From positions 30,156 to 94,155 of the IMG/VR virus record IMGVR_UViG_3300042561_000572: a DNA stretch of 64,000 bases; one strand, given 5' to 3'. This DNA is from a virus. Below, piece by piece: positions 54,648-64,000 of this stretch; position 1 is the first letter of the stretch; each line of letters begins with the position of its first letter. The translations under genes were made by a program, and so were the position numbers. The notes beneath the pieces are model-generated. The model did not search any database, was not told the origin of the DNA, and saw only the letters and a program-made list of their open reading frames with translations.

Positions 54648-57102
54648 CTATAAAAGTAATAGATATAATTCTACTTATTTAAAGTTATTACCTGTAGCTA
54701 TAAGAGAAAGACCTCCACAAGCTAAAGAATTTGAAGATATACAAGATATAGTTATTAATCCTATTAATAACTATACTAATAGTAACTTTCATACTTATGA
54801 AGTGTTATCTGGATTAAAAGTTATATCTTTTACACCTTCTACTTCTATTACTTTATCTTCAGCTAGAATACTATTAAATAACTATCCAATCATAATAGAA
54901 ACAGATCAAGTAACAATTACAACTACTAGTTCTTCCTATATTATTTATTTACAAGTAAACATAACAAAACAGGATAATAAATACATATATTCCTATTCTT
55001 TTAATACTAATTCTATAGGATATCCTTTATTACAAGTTAATAATACCTCTATAAATCTTTTAACTAAATCATTATCAAATGATTATGTAAGACAAACAAT
55101 GTATGAGATATATGGCAATTTTATTAGTAGAGGTCTTATATATACTAATAGTTGTATAACTCCAGGTGTTGCTTATATAAAAGGTGAAAGAATAAACTTT
55201 CCTTATCACACTGCAATTAATACTAATTTAACTAACTATAGAGTTATTATTCAAGATAAAGCAATAACAGTCCTACCAATACAAGTGCAATTAGATCCTA
55301 ATAACATGTTAGATATAGGAGTATATAAAGATAACAAATGGCAACCTAATTTATATAATAAACAAATTAAAAATAGTGATATAAATTACTTAGAAAAAGG
55401 ATTAGATGGTATTAGGGATTATTTATTGGAAACAGCTTTATTAAAGCCTATAGACACAACATCTAATCTAATAACTGATAGTTTTAATAATAAAAACAAT
55501 GCTGATACAAGTAGCATATTATTTGATTGTGACATAGAACAAGGCAATCTTATAATTAATAAGTTTAGTAGAATAACAAGAGATGTAAGTATTAACAATG
55601 GAACAACTACTAACACTAAAATAGTTAATAATAGTCCTAACATAATCATTCAAAATTATACTAAAACACCACTTATATCACAACTAACAAGTGATTCATT
55701 TATATCAACTGGTGTATCTACAAGAGGAGTATTAAAGTTAGGGCCAGTAAAGTTAGACACAAGTATATATAAAACAACAAGTGATGTAACAACACTATTA
55801 ACTCAAACAATAATCAATGCTGAGGTATATGGATTAACAGCAAACTCATCTAACTTTACTCTAACAATTGGTAGTAAATTAATATCAACTATCATAACAA
55901 CCGATAATAAGGGCTTTGCTAAGTTCTCCTTTTCATTACCAACTGGATCATCTATTAATGACATAATAACAGTACAAAATAGTACATCATATGCTACTTC
56001 ATCATTACAAGATACCACCTATTCAATTGACAATACTTATGTAGGTCAAACATTTAATATAGACAGTGATAATACAACAATAGTAGAAGGATCATTATAC
56101 ATTAGAAAGGTTACAACTACTAATCCTCTTATTAAAGTGCTTATAACAAAGTATGTAAATAACCAGCCTCAAGAAGTAATTGGACAAGCTATTATAAACA
56201 ATAATAATATAAAGACCTCTAATACAGGCTTAGTATCAACTGATTTTGTATTTGACTTTCCTATTACATTATCTAAAGGTCAATATGCACTTGTTATAAC
56301 ATCTATTAATTCTTCTATTGATTTATTTATATCTAATACTTCAACTTTAACTAATAGTAATTTATTCTCTTATACAAACAATCAAATACAAGAAAGAAGA
56401 GCAACAGGTTTAATCTATCCACCACCAATTGAAGGAAACACTAATTTACCTGAGAGAAGAAAAACAGGTTTAATCTTTCCATTACCAATTGAAGTATGTT
56501 CCTTTTTAAATAAAGATTTAAAGTTTGAACTATATAAACCTATATACACAACAACAAAAGCACCAATAACAATTACAGTTAAAGATAATATAGACAAGTT
56601 TGATAGTATTTACTACCCTGGTAAGTTTAAGATTAATAACATTGAATATACAAATTTAGCTCCTGTAAACTTAACAAATGAAGCAAATATAACATTAGAT
56701 ATTGATAAGTATTCTATTGTTAGTCCTATACTTATTAGTACTAATAAAACAAAATCAACTTATATATCAAAGACAATTAGAACTAACTTTAGTTATAGTA
56801 ATGTGTATTTAGAATTAGATGCAATTATATTTGATTCTACTTTTGTAAAGGTATATATATCTTCTAATGAAGGTTATACTTGGGAAGAACTAACTATACC
56901 TATAAAGTACTTAATTGATGGTAATGATAATACTTATAAATACACATATAACAAAGACTTAACACCCCTTACAAGGATTATTAATAGTATTGGTAATACA
57001 ACACAAGCTACTAGAAACTACCTTACAATTAGAATAGATTTAGCTACACAATCAGATAATAAACCTATAGTAAAAGGATATAAATGTTATGTTAATGGAT
57101 AA
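54625..57102 (+). CDS. Paralogous baseplate/fibre-network protein (825 residues)
   Basis: The start overlaps the preceding gene by 23 nt. The N-terminus (LKLLPVAIRERPPQAKEFEDIQDIV), the ITPGVAYIKGERINF segment and the YVGQTFNIDSDNTTIVEGSLYI domain align with corresponding parts of the 1343-residue protein, so the two arose by duplication. It contains an internal 20-residue repeat ERRxTGLIxPxPIE. Beta-rich throughout, no enzyme motif. It overlaps the next gene by 14 nt. Confidence 0.65.
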   Translation: MSIPNLSNYKSNRYNSTYLKLLPVAIRERPPQAKEFEDIQDIVINPINNYTNSNFHTYEVLSGLKVISFTPSTSITLSSARILLNNYPIIIETDQVTITTTSSSYIIYLQVNITKQDNKYIYSYSFNTNSIGYPLLQVNNTSINLLTKSLSNDYVRQTMYEIYGNFISRGLIYTNSCITPGVAYIKGERINFPYHTAINTNLTNYRVIIQDKAITVLPIQVQLDPNNMLDIGVYKDNKWQPNLYNKQIKNSDINYLEKGLDGIRDYLLETALLKPIDTTSNLITDSFNNKNNADTSSILFDCDIEQGNLIINKFSRITRDVSINNGTTTNTKIVNNSPNIIIQNYTKTPLISQLTSDSFISTGVSTRGVLKLGPVKLDTSIYKTTSDVTTLLTQTIINAEVYGLTANSSNFTLTIGSKLISTIITTDNKGFAKFSFSLPTGSSINDIITVQNSTSYATSSLQDTTYSIDNTYVGQTFNIDSDNTTIVEGSLYIRKVTTTNPLIKVLITKYVNNQPQEVIGQAIINNNNIKTSNTGLVSTDFVFDFPITLSKGQYALVITSINSSIDLFISNTSTLTNSNLFSYTNNQIQERRATGLIYPPPIEGNTNLPERRKTGLIFPLPIEVCSFLNKDLKFELYKPIYTTTKAPITITVKDNIDKFDSIYYPGKFKINNIEYTNLAPVNLTNEANITLDIDKYSIVSPILISTNKTKSTYISKTIRTNFSYSNVYLELDAIIFDSTFVKVYISSNEGYTWEELTIPIKYLIDGNDNTYKYTYNKDLTPLTRIINSIGNTTQATRNYLTIRIDLATQSDNKPIVKGYKCYVNG
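56392..56494. repeat. 60-nt period direct repeat in the 825-residue gene
   Basis: Units 56392-56434 and 56452-56494 encode E(R/R)R.TGLI.P.PIE twice. Nucleotide similarity is high but not perfect, suggesting an older in-frame duplication of a linker or assembly motif. Confidence 0.75.
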
Positions 57103-59365
57103 GCCTATAGTAGTAAGTACAAAACCTTTTAATACATCAGGTACTGTTAGAGGGCCTATAGTAGTAACACCACAAGAAGGTGATTCAGGTGATACAACAC
57201 CTAGATTAGGTTACAATCAACCAACATATAAAGTTAAGTTAATAGCTAATGGTAAGACATTTAACATGTTATTACCACCATCAATTGAATCTAAACATCC
57301 CGGTAGATCTAATCCTTTACAACTACCAGGACTACAAATAAAAGCCAATATAAACATATCTAAACTAAAGATACCAGGCTTCTTTCCTATCTATCAAAAC
57401 TTAGGTGTTGAGTCTTTAACAGTATCAATGTCTGGTATGTTTACTGGTTATGATGGTACTAATTTATTATCAGCAGCTAATTGGGAAAACTCTGTTGGTA
57501 TTGGTCAATCTAATGTAGAACAAGGCCAAGATAGTTTTACATCAGCATCAGAGTTATATGACTTTGCTGTTAATAATAAAGCACTTGTACAAGTAACTAT
57601 ATACACCTCTGATGGTAGTTTTATACCAAAACAAAGTACATCAACTGCATTTAGAGATAGTAGTTCAAATATATCCTTCAAAGGATATATAAAGGAGTTT
57701 GAACAGGTATATATAAGACAAGATAGAAACTATTACTTGTTAAGGTTTGAAATTGTAGACTTTGGCAGTAACAACTTTGGCAGTAACAAGTGTAAAACAG
57801 TTGTAAAGAGTGATAAGAAATCTAATACTACAAATACTCAATCACCTTTAACTTCTATTGATTCCACAACAAAACAGTCTTATATAGATACAATAAGTAA
57901 ACTACTTGCAGCAGGAGTAATATCTAAAGCTAAAGCTGACTTTTTAACTGAAATAGTAAATAAAGCAAATAATATTTCTCAGACTTCTGCTGATGAAATA
58001 TCTAATTTATTTAAAGAAGTAAAACCTCCAATCTATTTTCTAGGTGTAGGTGATCTATTAAAAAATAGAATTCTTAATATAAAAATAGATCAAAAAATTG
58101 ATAAGATTTTAGAAGATAAAAATCTTGTTGCAGGTTTAAGTACTACAAACTTAAAATACTTTCAGAATAGCAGTCCCACTTTAAATAATACTGTATCTCA
58201 AAAGATAACAGAGCTTGGTATTTTACAACTACAAGAACAAAATAAGATAACTAAACAAACAGCAGAAAGTTTAATAAATGCAAGTAAAACTCTATCCAAG
58301 CAGGGTTTAGATAAATTAAATTCTTATATAAATCAAAGTAATGCTAATCAAGTTGGCGGCTTTTTAGCTAACTATTCATTAGGTAATTTAGATAGTTATT
58401 TGTTAAAAGAGACTTCTAATATACTAAATAAAGATAATATAAATTATGCTTTAAACACTCTAAATAAATCCATAACAAATGGTGCAATATCTTTAAACAA
58501 TAACTTATCAAGTATAAATTTTAATAGTAATTCTGCAAATATAGAATCAACAAACTTAAATGATTATCTAAATAAAATAGAAGATTACAAAACTATAGGA
58601 ACAAATTATATAAAAAATAACTTTCAGAATTTAAGTAGTTTAGGACAAATAACTAATAATAACTTAGCTAATATACAAAGCTACTTAAGTCAAAAAGTTG
58701 CCAACAATGAGCTATCTCAATCAACCTTTGAAGGAATACTTAATACTACTAAAGCTGCCACATTAACAAATGATGTTATTGCTTTAAATACTATAAATAA
58801 TCTTGTAGATAATATTAAATCTTATTCAGGTTCTACATTAAATCAAGCAATTATAAAAGATAATCTAGATACACAGAGTTTAAATGTAATTAATAATCTC
58901 CTTAAAAAAGAGTCTATTCAAGGAGGATTAATTGCTATAAAAAACAATATAAGTTCTTCTGATTTAATAGGGAGCACTTCTATAAACAATTATTTGAATG
59001 TAAATATATCTTTTGATCCGTCTCCAATAAGAAAACCTAGAATAACTACTCCTACTAATTTACCTGAGTTTAATCCTACAAGTATTACAAATCAGATAAA
59101 AGATGTAAGTGATGCAACTAGATATTCAAAGTTATATTTTGGAGTAATTAGTAAAAATACCTCACCTACTGCTGCTCAAATAAAACCCTATGTAACAAAT
59201 ATAGATAGTGTAAACAATTTAACTGTAGTAAACTATGTTGGAAATACAAGATTAAACATTGATGGTATTAATAAACTGTATGGTACATTTAATATAAATA
59301 ATAAAATATATTATGCTGTTCCTCTAGATGATCCAGCTACCAAATTTGAGTTTAGACCTTTATAA
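57089..59365 (+). CDS. Baseplate or tail protein with long Asn-rich helical C-terminus (758 residues)
   Basis: The first 235 residues form a compact domain (YKVKLIANGKTFNMLLPPSIESKHPGR, ...ASELYDFAVNNKALVQVTIYTSDGSF...YYLLRFEIVDFG) like baseplate or tail-tip docking modules. From about 240 to 640 the protein is helical, Asn/Ser/Ile-rich with degenerate units of about 40-50 residues (SYIDTISKLLAAGVISKAKADFL; LQEQNKITKQTAESLINAS; KVANNELSQSTFEGILN). The final 90 residues are again globular. The start may be ATG 57089 or 57095. Not identified. The helical part could be a fibrous arm. Confidence 0.55.
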   Translation: MLMDKPIVVSTKPFNTSGTVRGPIVVTPQEGDSGDTTPRLGYNQPTYKVKLIANGKTFNMLLPPSIESKHPGRSNPLQLPGLQIKANINISKLKIPGFFPIYQNLGVESLTVSMSGMFTGYDGTNLLSAANWENSVGIGQSNVEQGQDSFTSASELYDFAVNNKALVQVTIYTSDGSFIPKQSTSTAFRDSSSNISFKGYIKEFEQVYIRQDRNYYLLRFEIVDFGSNNFGSNKCKTVVKSDKKSNTTNTQSPLTSIDSTTKQSYIDTISKLLAAGVISKAKADFLTEIVNKANNISQTSADEISNLFKEVKPPIYFLGVGDLLKNRILNIKIDQKIDKILEDKNLVAGLSTTNLKYFQNSSPTLNNTVSQKITELGILQLQEQNKITKQTAESLINASKTLSKQGLDKLNSYINQSNANQVGGFLANYSLGNLDSYLLKETSNILNKDNINYALNTLNKSITNGAISLNNNLSSINFNSNSANIESTNLNDYLNKIEDYKTIGTNYIKNNFQNLSSLGQITNNNLANIQSYLSQKVANNELSQSTFEGILNTTKAATLTNDVIALNTINNLVDNIKSYSGSTLNQAIIKDNLDTQSLNVINNLLKKESIQGGLIAIKNNISSSDLIGSTSINNYLNVNISFDPSPIRKPRITTPTNLPEFNPTSITNQIKDVSDATRYSKLYFGVISKNTSPTAAQIKPYVTNIDSVNNLTVVNYVGNTRLNIDGINKLYGTFNINNKIYYAVPLDDPATKFEFRPL

Positions 59366-59371
59366 AACAAT

Positions 59372-59800
59372 ATGAACTACTATTATTTACCATTAACAGA
59401 TAATGTAACTAACTATTCTAACTACATATCATCTGATTTTACTTTATTTTATTACAACAACAGTGATTGGTTAGCTCTAAGACCGCCAACATTATATAAC
59501 TTATATCCTGTAGAATTACCTATAACACAAGACTCTTGTTACTCAGGATATACATATGAAGATCCTAACTTTGAAGGTACATACTTTGGCACTTCAACTA
59601 CACCAACAGGACAGTTATTATTTGTATATAAACTATTTAATACAGACATATTATTTCAATCTATATATGCACCAACATCCACATTTAAAACACCTACTAA
59701 ATCATCTATTTTAGTAATAGACTCTGATTTTAATAACTTATTTATAGGTATTAAACTAACTAATACAGATGATATAAACTTACTACTAACAACAAGTTAA
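59372..59800 (+). CDS. Hypothetical protein (142 residues)
   Basis: A small Tyr/Thr-rich, beta-looking protein with no motif, preceded by the AACAATATG-type leader common in this genome. It lies six bases after the 758-residue gene and before another small gene, within the late operon that ends with the terminase. Possibly a minor tail or head-fibre component. Confidence 0.55.
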   Translation: MNYYYLPLTDNVTNYSNYISSDFTLFYYNNSDWLALRPPTLYNLYPVELPITQDSCYSGYTYEDPNFEGTYFGTSTTPTGQLLFVYKLFNTDILFQSIYAPTSTFKTPTKSSILVIDSDFNNLFIGIKLTNTDDINLLLTTS

Positions 59801-59819
59801 TAAAACAATAATAAACACT

Positions 59820-60284
59820 ATGAGATACACATTACAATCAAGAAAGTATTTAGCAGATCAAATAACAACTGATGCAGTTGCAATACTTATCAATGCTCCT
59901 ATATATGGTGGCACTAGCCCCAACTTATCACAACTACAGGCATTAGATGCTATTACAATGACAGACATTGTTAAGTATGAATTACAAGGAACTTATAAAA
60001 GATTTATATTCCCAACATTAACAGTAGAAGAAGAAACAATTGGTAATCAAGTCTTTGCTAAAGTAGTAGCACCTATTACATTTACAACTGCTATTACTAA
60101 TGCTACACATATCTGTTATGTATTTAATGCATTAATATTAGGAGCAACAGATTTAAACTTTAACAATAGAGGTAATGTACAAGGAACACCATTACTTGTT
60201 AAACCAATTAGTAACAGTCCTATTACAATAGTCCCACCAGCTACATTACAATACACCTTCAACATAAGATTAGGCAGTGGATAA
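59820..60284 (+). CDS. Hypothetical beta-rich protein (154 residues)
   Basis: The product has an N-terminal helix and a beta-sandwich-like pattern ending in TIVPPATLQYTFNIRLGSG, as in small phage tail-tip or decoration proteins. Its stop codon overlaps the start of the next gene (ggaTAATGgc). The family is not recognised. Confidence 0.55.
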   Translation: MRYTLQSRKYLADQITTDAVAILINAPIYGGTSPNLSQLQALDAITMTDIVKYELQGTYKRFIFPTLTVEEETIGNQVFAKVVAPITFTTAITNATHICYVFNALILGATDLNFNNRGNVQGTPLLVKPISNSPITIVPPATLQYTFNIRLGSG

Positions 60285-60991
60285 TGGCTAGAGAGATTAT
60301 AAAAGATAGTAATAACACATACAATGACATTGATGAAGCTATTACTAGCATAGATAGTACCTGGATTAATTTAAAGAGTTGGGATAGGTTTAAGTTCTTT
60401 AAACATCCTCAAACTACCTATTATGTAAATCCAATATCACCTTCAATTGAAAATATAAAAGGACCATATAAAATATTTGATTTAGGAGGTAATACATTAC
60501 AAGTTGAAAGAACTAATAAAGTATTTAAAGCTGATAACAATCTATTTAAATATGGCCCTATCATTGTTTATTTAAAAACAACTTCTAATTTATACATGTT
60601 ATTTGTATCTAGAAATGCAATAACAACTCCTTATACAGATAGTAAGATTACTCTTAATAAAGAGATTATAAGTACTATTAGTATTAACAATACAACACAA
60701 CAATCTTTATTCTACAACTTAGTATCAAAACCTATTAAACCCATCTCATTTATTGAAATTAAATCAGGATTAATAGAAATAATACAACCAACATCTATTG
60801 TTTATTTATACTTACAAAATAATAATAATGTACCAATAACTATTAACAGTACAAACACTAGAACAAAACTTGTTAATAATAATTTTCTACTATTATGTCC
60901 AACTAATTACAGTAAGATACAAGTAGCTAAATTAACAGGTAATCCTTTATCTACAGTTGATGATCAACTTAATCTAAACATAACAATATAA
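60284..60991 (+). CDS. Hypothetical protein directly before terminase (235 residues)
   Basis: The ATG overlaps the previous stop codon by one base, and the terminase ATG follows its stop after one base. Small-terminase genes often lie here, but the sequence is beta-rich (WDRFKFFKHPQTTYYVNP, VYLYLQNNNNVPITINST) and lacks the helix-turn-helix expected for TerS, so I do not call it that. More likely a structural protein. Confidence 0.55.
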   Translation: MAREIIKDSNNTYNDIDEAITSIDSTWINLKSWDRFKFFKHPQTTYYVNPISPSIENIKGPYKIFDLGGNTLQVERTNKVFKADNNLFKYGPIIVYLKTTSNLYMLFVSRNAITTPYTDSKITLNKEIISTISINNTTQQSLFYNLVSKPIKPISFIEIKSGLIEIIQPTSIVYLYLQNNNNVPITINSTNTRTKLVNNNFLLLCPTNYSKIQVAKLTGNPLSTVDDQLNLNITI

Positions 60992-60992
60992 A

Positions 60993-63182
60993 ATGGGCAG
61001 ACCACAATTAGAATATACAACTAAAGACTTTTTAAATGATCTATTAACAGATTTAACAGAAGCCTCAATAAACACACCACAAGGTAGCAATATAGACATT
61101 GTTACCTTTGCTAATTCTATACTATTTAATGACAGTACAACTAAGTTATGGCCCACACAAGAAGCTATATTAAAGGCAATATATAATGAGCCATTAGAAC
61201 AAGTACATATAGATATATTAAATATATGGAAAGAGCAAGGTAAAACTAACTGGATGGAAGGTAGAACTTATACTAACTTAATCTTAGAAGCTGGTAGAGG
61301 CTGTCCAGTTGAAACATCAACTATAATTACCTCTGTAGGCACTATTACATATAAAGAATTACATGCAAGAAAAGATGAAGATATATACATCTACACATTA
61401 GATCCAACTACCTATAAAGTATATCCCACTAACAAATTTACAACATGGGACCAAGGATTACAAAAGTCTTATAGTATAACACTTAAATCAGGTAAAACAG
61501 AAGAAGTTACTGATAATCATCCTTATCTTGTAAAGACTGCATTTGGTACTTGTTGGATACAGGTTAAAGACTTAAATAAGAAAGATAAAGTAGGTGTTTT
61601 AAATAACTTAACCTTTGACCAAGCTAATACTAATTACTCTATTGAATGGGAAGAAGTAACCAAAGTTAAAGCTATTGGATATAAAAACATCATTGGGTTT
61701 GAGGTTGATGATACACACATCATTGGTAACTCTATTGTTAGTCACAATAGTAGCAAGTCATCAATGAGTTCAATTATATGTTTATATGAGTTTTACAAAC
61801 TTATATCTTTACCAGATCCAGGCTTACATTATGGCTTAATGTCCTTTACACCTATAGCATTATTTGCCATTGCACAAACAGAAAGTCAAGTATTAGAAAC
61901 AAGTTTTAAAGCTATTAAGTCCTTCTTAGAGAATAGTAACTTCTTTAAATCTTTAATTAAGAAAAAGAAAATAGTAGTATTAGCAGATGAGATTAGATGT
62001 CCTGATAAGTTTGTATCTTTATATGCCAAACATACTAACTCTAAAGCTTTAGTAGGTTACAACCTAAAACTGTTATTCATTGATGAAATGGCACGTTTTG
62101 AAACAACTGCTGATGGTATTAATACAGGACTAAACATTTATGAAAATATTGGGAGAGGATTAAACAGATTTAAAGGTGCTGGTAAAAAGATAGTGGTATC
62201 ATCTGCATGGTCATTTACAGATCCAATGGTAAGTTTAAAGCATAGAGCAGCAGGAGATCCCTATTCACTTATATTAGAACTAACATGTTTTGATGTTAAT
62301 CCTAACATTACTAGGAGTAGTCCAGACATTATATCTGACTATTCATCTGAACCAAAAAGAGCTAGATTAGAGTATGAAAATATAAGAAGTAGCAATGAAA
62401 ACTCCTTTTTAGAAGCAGACTTATTAGATAGTTTATGTACAATACAATCATCAATAGATGCAATTGAATACAACTTAGACATAGATGATAGATACTATAA
62501 AGGTATTAGAATAGCAAGAATATCTAACATTAATACAGCTTGTTTTATACATGTAGATACAAGCCTTAAAAAGGATGCTACAGCAATGTCTATAACAACT
62601 ATTAATAATAAAGGACAAATAGAAGTAATAGGAGTTGCTTGCTGGACACCAGGTATAGATGATAAAGGTAAGTTTAGAGAAGTATCTTATATAAACATTG
62701 AAGAAATACTTATATATATAAGTCAATACATGAACATAATGTCCATCTCTTTTGATGGTTTTAACTCATCATCATTAAATCAAAACTTATATAGTAGAGG
62801 CTTAAACACAAAGATTGTTTCTTTTAGTAGAGAGAAACAACTATCTTATTACAACTTATTAAAACAATTAATACAAAGAAAAGATGTATTATTTCCTAGA
62901 GATAGTCCTTGGACAGCACTTATTAAAACAGATTTACCATCACTTGTTATTAAAGATAATGGTCAAATTGTTCACCCCTATGGAACTAAAGATTTACCTG
63001 ATGCATTAGCAGTATCAATATTTGAAGCTTATACTTATGGTTCTAACTGTAACTTAATTAATAAGATTGAATTAAAAGCACCAAGATTAGTAAATATAAA
63101 TACTCCTAGAAAGATAGTAACAGGAAGCTCTATAAATAGATTAGAACATCATAAACAACAACTTAAATATAGAACATTTTAA
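60993..63182 (+). CDS. terL: Terminase large subunit interrupted by a mini-intein
   Basis: The 729-codon gene encodes the DNA-packaging ATPase/nuclease. After removal of a 149-residue intein (residues 104-252) the mature protein has 580 residues. The extein junction restores a P-loop AGRG-SSKSS (Walker A). Walker B is LLFIDEMARF (360-369 of the precursor) with the catalytic Glu. The C-terminal RNase H-like nuclease shows acidic residues in HVDTSLKKDAT, MSISFDGF and the LPDALAVSIF helix. The enzyme docks on the portal and pumps DNA into the prohead. It lies far from the portal, at the end of the long tail operon. Packaging requires intein splicing. Confidence 0.9.
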   Translation: MGRPQLEYTTKDFLNDLLTDLTEASINTPQGSNIDIVTFANSILFNDSTTKLWPTQEAILKAIYNEPLEQVHIDILNIWKEQGKTNWMEGRTYTNLILEAGRGCPVETSTIITSVGTITYKELHARKDEDIYIYTLDPTTYKVYPTNKFTTWDQGLQKSYSITLKSGKTEEVTDNHPYLVKTAFGTCWIQVKDLNKKDKVGVLNNLTFDQANTNYSIEWEEVTKVKAIGYKNIIGFEVDDTHIIGNSIVSHNSSKSSMSSIICLYEFYKLISLPDPGLHYGLMSFTPIALFAIAQTESQVLETSFKAIKSFLENSNFFKSLIKKKKIVVLADEIRCPDKFVSLYAKHTNSKALVGYNLKLLFIDEMARFETTADGINTGLNIYENIGRGLNRFKGAGKKIVVSSAWSFTDPMVSLKHRAAGDPYSLILELTCFDVNPNITRSSPDIISDYSSEPKRARLEYENIRSSNENSFLEADLLDSLCTIQSSIDAIEYNLDIDDRYYKGIRIARISNINTACFIHVDTSLKKDATAMSITTINNKGQIEVIGVACWTPGIDDKGKFREVSYINIEEILIYISQYMNIMSISFDGFNSSSLNQNLYSRGLNTKIVSFSREKQLSYYNLLKQLIQRKDVLFPRDSPWTALIKTDLPSLVIKDNGQIVHPYGTKDLPDALAVSIFEAYTYGSNCNLINKIELKAPRLVNINTPRKIVTGSSINRLEHHKQQLKYRTF
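61302..61748 (+). other. Mini-intein in the terminase Walker A loop
   Basis: The 149-residue element begins with Cys (C1, terminase codon 104) and ends with SHN, followed by Ser as the +1 extein residue. Block B is TDNHP (T70-H73), block F is GFEVDDTHIIG with H139, and the C-terminal pair is H148-N149, all residues needed for splicing. There is no homing endonuclease domain between blocks B and F, hence a mini-intein that splices but cannot home. Insertion between Gly and Ser of the P-loop is a known favourite site because that stretch cannot change. Confidence 0.92.
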
Positions 63183-63184
63183 TA

Positions 63185-63979
63185 ATGACTAGTACTATTA
63201 GAACGCCTATTATATTCTCCTTAGAATCATTTATAGAGGATGATATAGATCCAACAATACCTTTACCCAATCCAGTTACACCTGATAATGAATTAAGTTT
63301 AATAACTAAACCAATATACTTAGCTAATAGATATTACTTAGTTATAAAACCGCCAGCAGAAATTAGAAATGATACAGGTTATATACCTAAACCATTTACT
63401 TACTACATACCTTGGGAAGGTATATATAAGAATCAAGTTAGATTAGGTTTAATACCAACTATAGGATGGGGAGAAGGCTCATGTTATACAGTTGAATATT
63501 GGGAATGGACACCCAGAATATTACCAAAGATATATAAGAAAACACCAATAAAACATAAGTTATTAAAGACAGAACATTGGTTAATACCTCATCCAATTGG
63601 TAGATTTCTTATTAACTATAACTATATAGATACAACTAAACTTAAAGCAACAAGTTTATCATTAACATCAACTGGTAATCCTATATCTCTTATTAATTAC
63701 AATGATGTATTAATAACTACAACCATTAATAGTACTTCTACTAATTATTCAATTGCACCAACCATTGAAACTAATACAAGTCTAATACAAAGAGCAGTTA
63801 ATTATAAAAAGACAACAAACTTACTTTTAACCACAACTATACCTTCTGGTTCAGTGTTTACATTAGAATACATTAAACCTTTAACTATAAAACAAATACT
63901 ATTTAAGAATAGTATGCATCCTCAAGGTATATACATTAATAACAGTTCATTTGTACAAAACACTGCTTTATCCTTTTAA
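63185..63979 (+). CDS. Hypothetical protein after terminase (264 residues)
   Basis: The gene starts three bases after the terminase stop. The first 130 residues are rich in Pro, Trp and Tyr (IPWEGIYKN, GWGEGSCYTVEYWEWTP), followed by a basic segment (PKIYKKTPIKHKLLKTEHW) and a Thr/Ser-rich beta part. It seems a structural protein rather than an enzyme. The window ends 21 nt later, so downstream context is missing. Confidence 0.55.
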   Translation: MTSTIRTPIIFSLESFIEDDIDPTIPLPNPVTPDNELSLITKPIYLANRYYLVIKPPAEIRNDTGYIPKPFTYYIPWEGIYKNQVRLGLIPTIGWGEGSCYTVEYWEWTPRILPKIYKKTPIKHKLLKTEHWLIPHPIGRFLINYNYIDTTKLKATSLSLTSTGNPISLINYNDVLITTTINSTSTNYSIAPTIETNTSLIQRAVNYKKTTNLLLTTTIPSGSVFTLEYIKPLTIKQILFKNSMHPQGIYINNSSFVQNTALSF

Positions 63980-64000
63980 ATAAAACATAAATTATTATTA

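Noticed and set aside
60284-60991. Small terminase subunit
   Set aside because: Position fits, but the protein is beta-rich and lacks a helix-turn-helix. No positive evidence for TerS.
1-64000. CRISPR array, insertion sequence or attachment site
   Set aside because: No regularly spaced repeats, transposase or integrase genes or flanking direct repeats were seen.
1-64000. Alternative genetic code (stop reassignment)
   Set aside because: TGA, TAA and TAG all serve as stops at well-supported gene ends (for example TGA at 731, 17245 and 32429), and there is no excess of interrupted frames.

Overview
The window is a contiguous piece of a strongly AT-rich genome of a large, contractile-tailed bacteriophage (myovirus morphotype). 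It carries portal, prohead protease/scaffold, major capsid protein, tail sheath, tail tube, baseplate hub and spike, tail lysins, baseplate J, tail fibre and large terminase. The standard bacterial code fits, since TGA is used as a stop in several genes. Most starts lack a Shine-Dalgarno sequence and sit behind A/T-rich leaders such as AACAATATG. That is common for phages of Bacteroidota and some cyanobacteria, but the host cannot be fixed from this sequence. No tRNA, rRNA, CRISPR array or insertion sequence was recognised.

Layout. 1-310: end of a plus-strand gene closed by a strong hairpin. 335-13182 (minus): a 4035-residue giant gene followed by four small, overlapping genes. 13183-13349: divergent control region with a 12-bp inverted repeat. 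13350-16188 (plus): tail-assembly chaperone pair joined by a -1 frameshift, portal, and a small structural gene. 16206-19564 (minus): accessory island with a SWIM zinc-finger protein, four tandem paralogues of unknown function and a Dps-like ferritin. 19720-22310 (plus): Mu-like protease/scaffold and capsid protein. 22408-23684: small island with a GIY-YIG homing endonuclease and an unknown minus-strand gene. 23833-63979 (plus): nearly continuous operon for neck, sheath, tube, hub, spike, lysins, baseplate and fibres. It ends with an intein-containing terminase and one unknown gene. Many neighbours overlap by 4-23 nt, which suggests translational coupling.

The most important observation is the giant minus-strand protein. 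It carries three signature motifs of double-psi-beta-barrel RNA polymerases in the correct order: a beta-like KxxxRxGNKG (residues 2130-2139), the beta'-like metal-binding DFDGD (2894-2898) and a beta' AGMKGLM (3319-3325). An HKD phospholipase-D/nuclease-type domain (about 305-460) precedes them, and hydrophobic stretches lie near the C-terminus. I infer a single-chain RNA polymerase, probably carried in the virion and injected, comparable in concept to the giant RNAPs of crAss-like phages. Here it is in a contractile-tailed phage and fused to a PLD domain.

Other notable elements are a lambda-type GGGAAAG slippery heptamer in the chaperone genes, a 149-residue mini-intein splitting the terminase P-loop, a complete FAD/NAD(P)-type flavoprotein inside the baseplate/fibre operon, and a Dps with all ferroxidase residues. 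There are also three tail-tube-like paralogues in a row, three consecutive cell-wall-lytic domains, and three cases where a start codon directly follows an intrinsic terminator.
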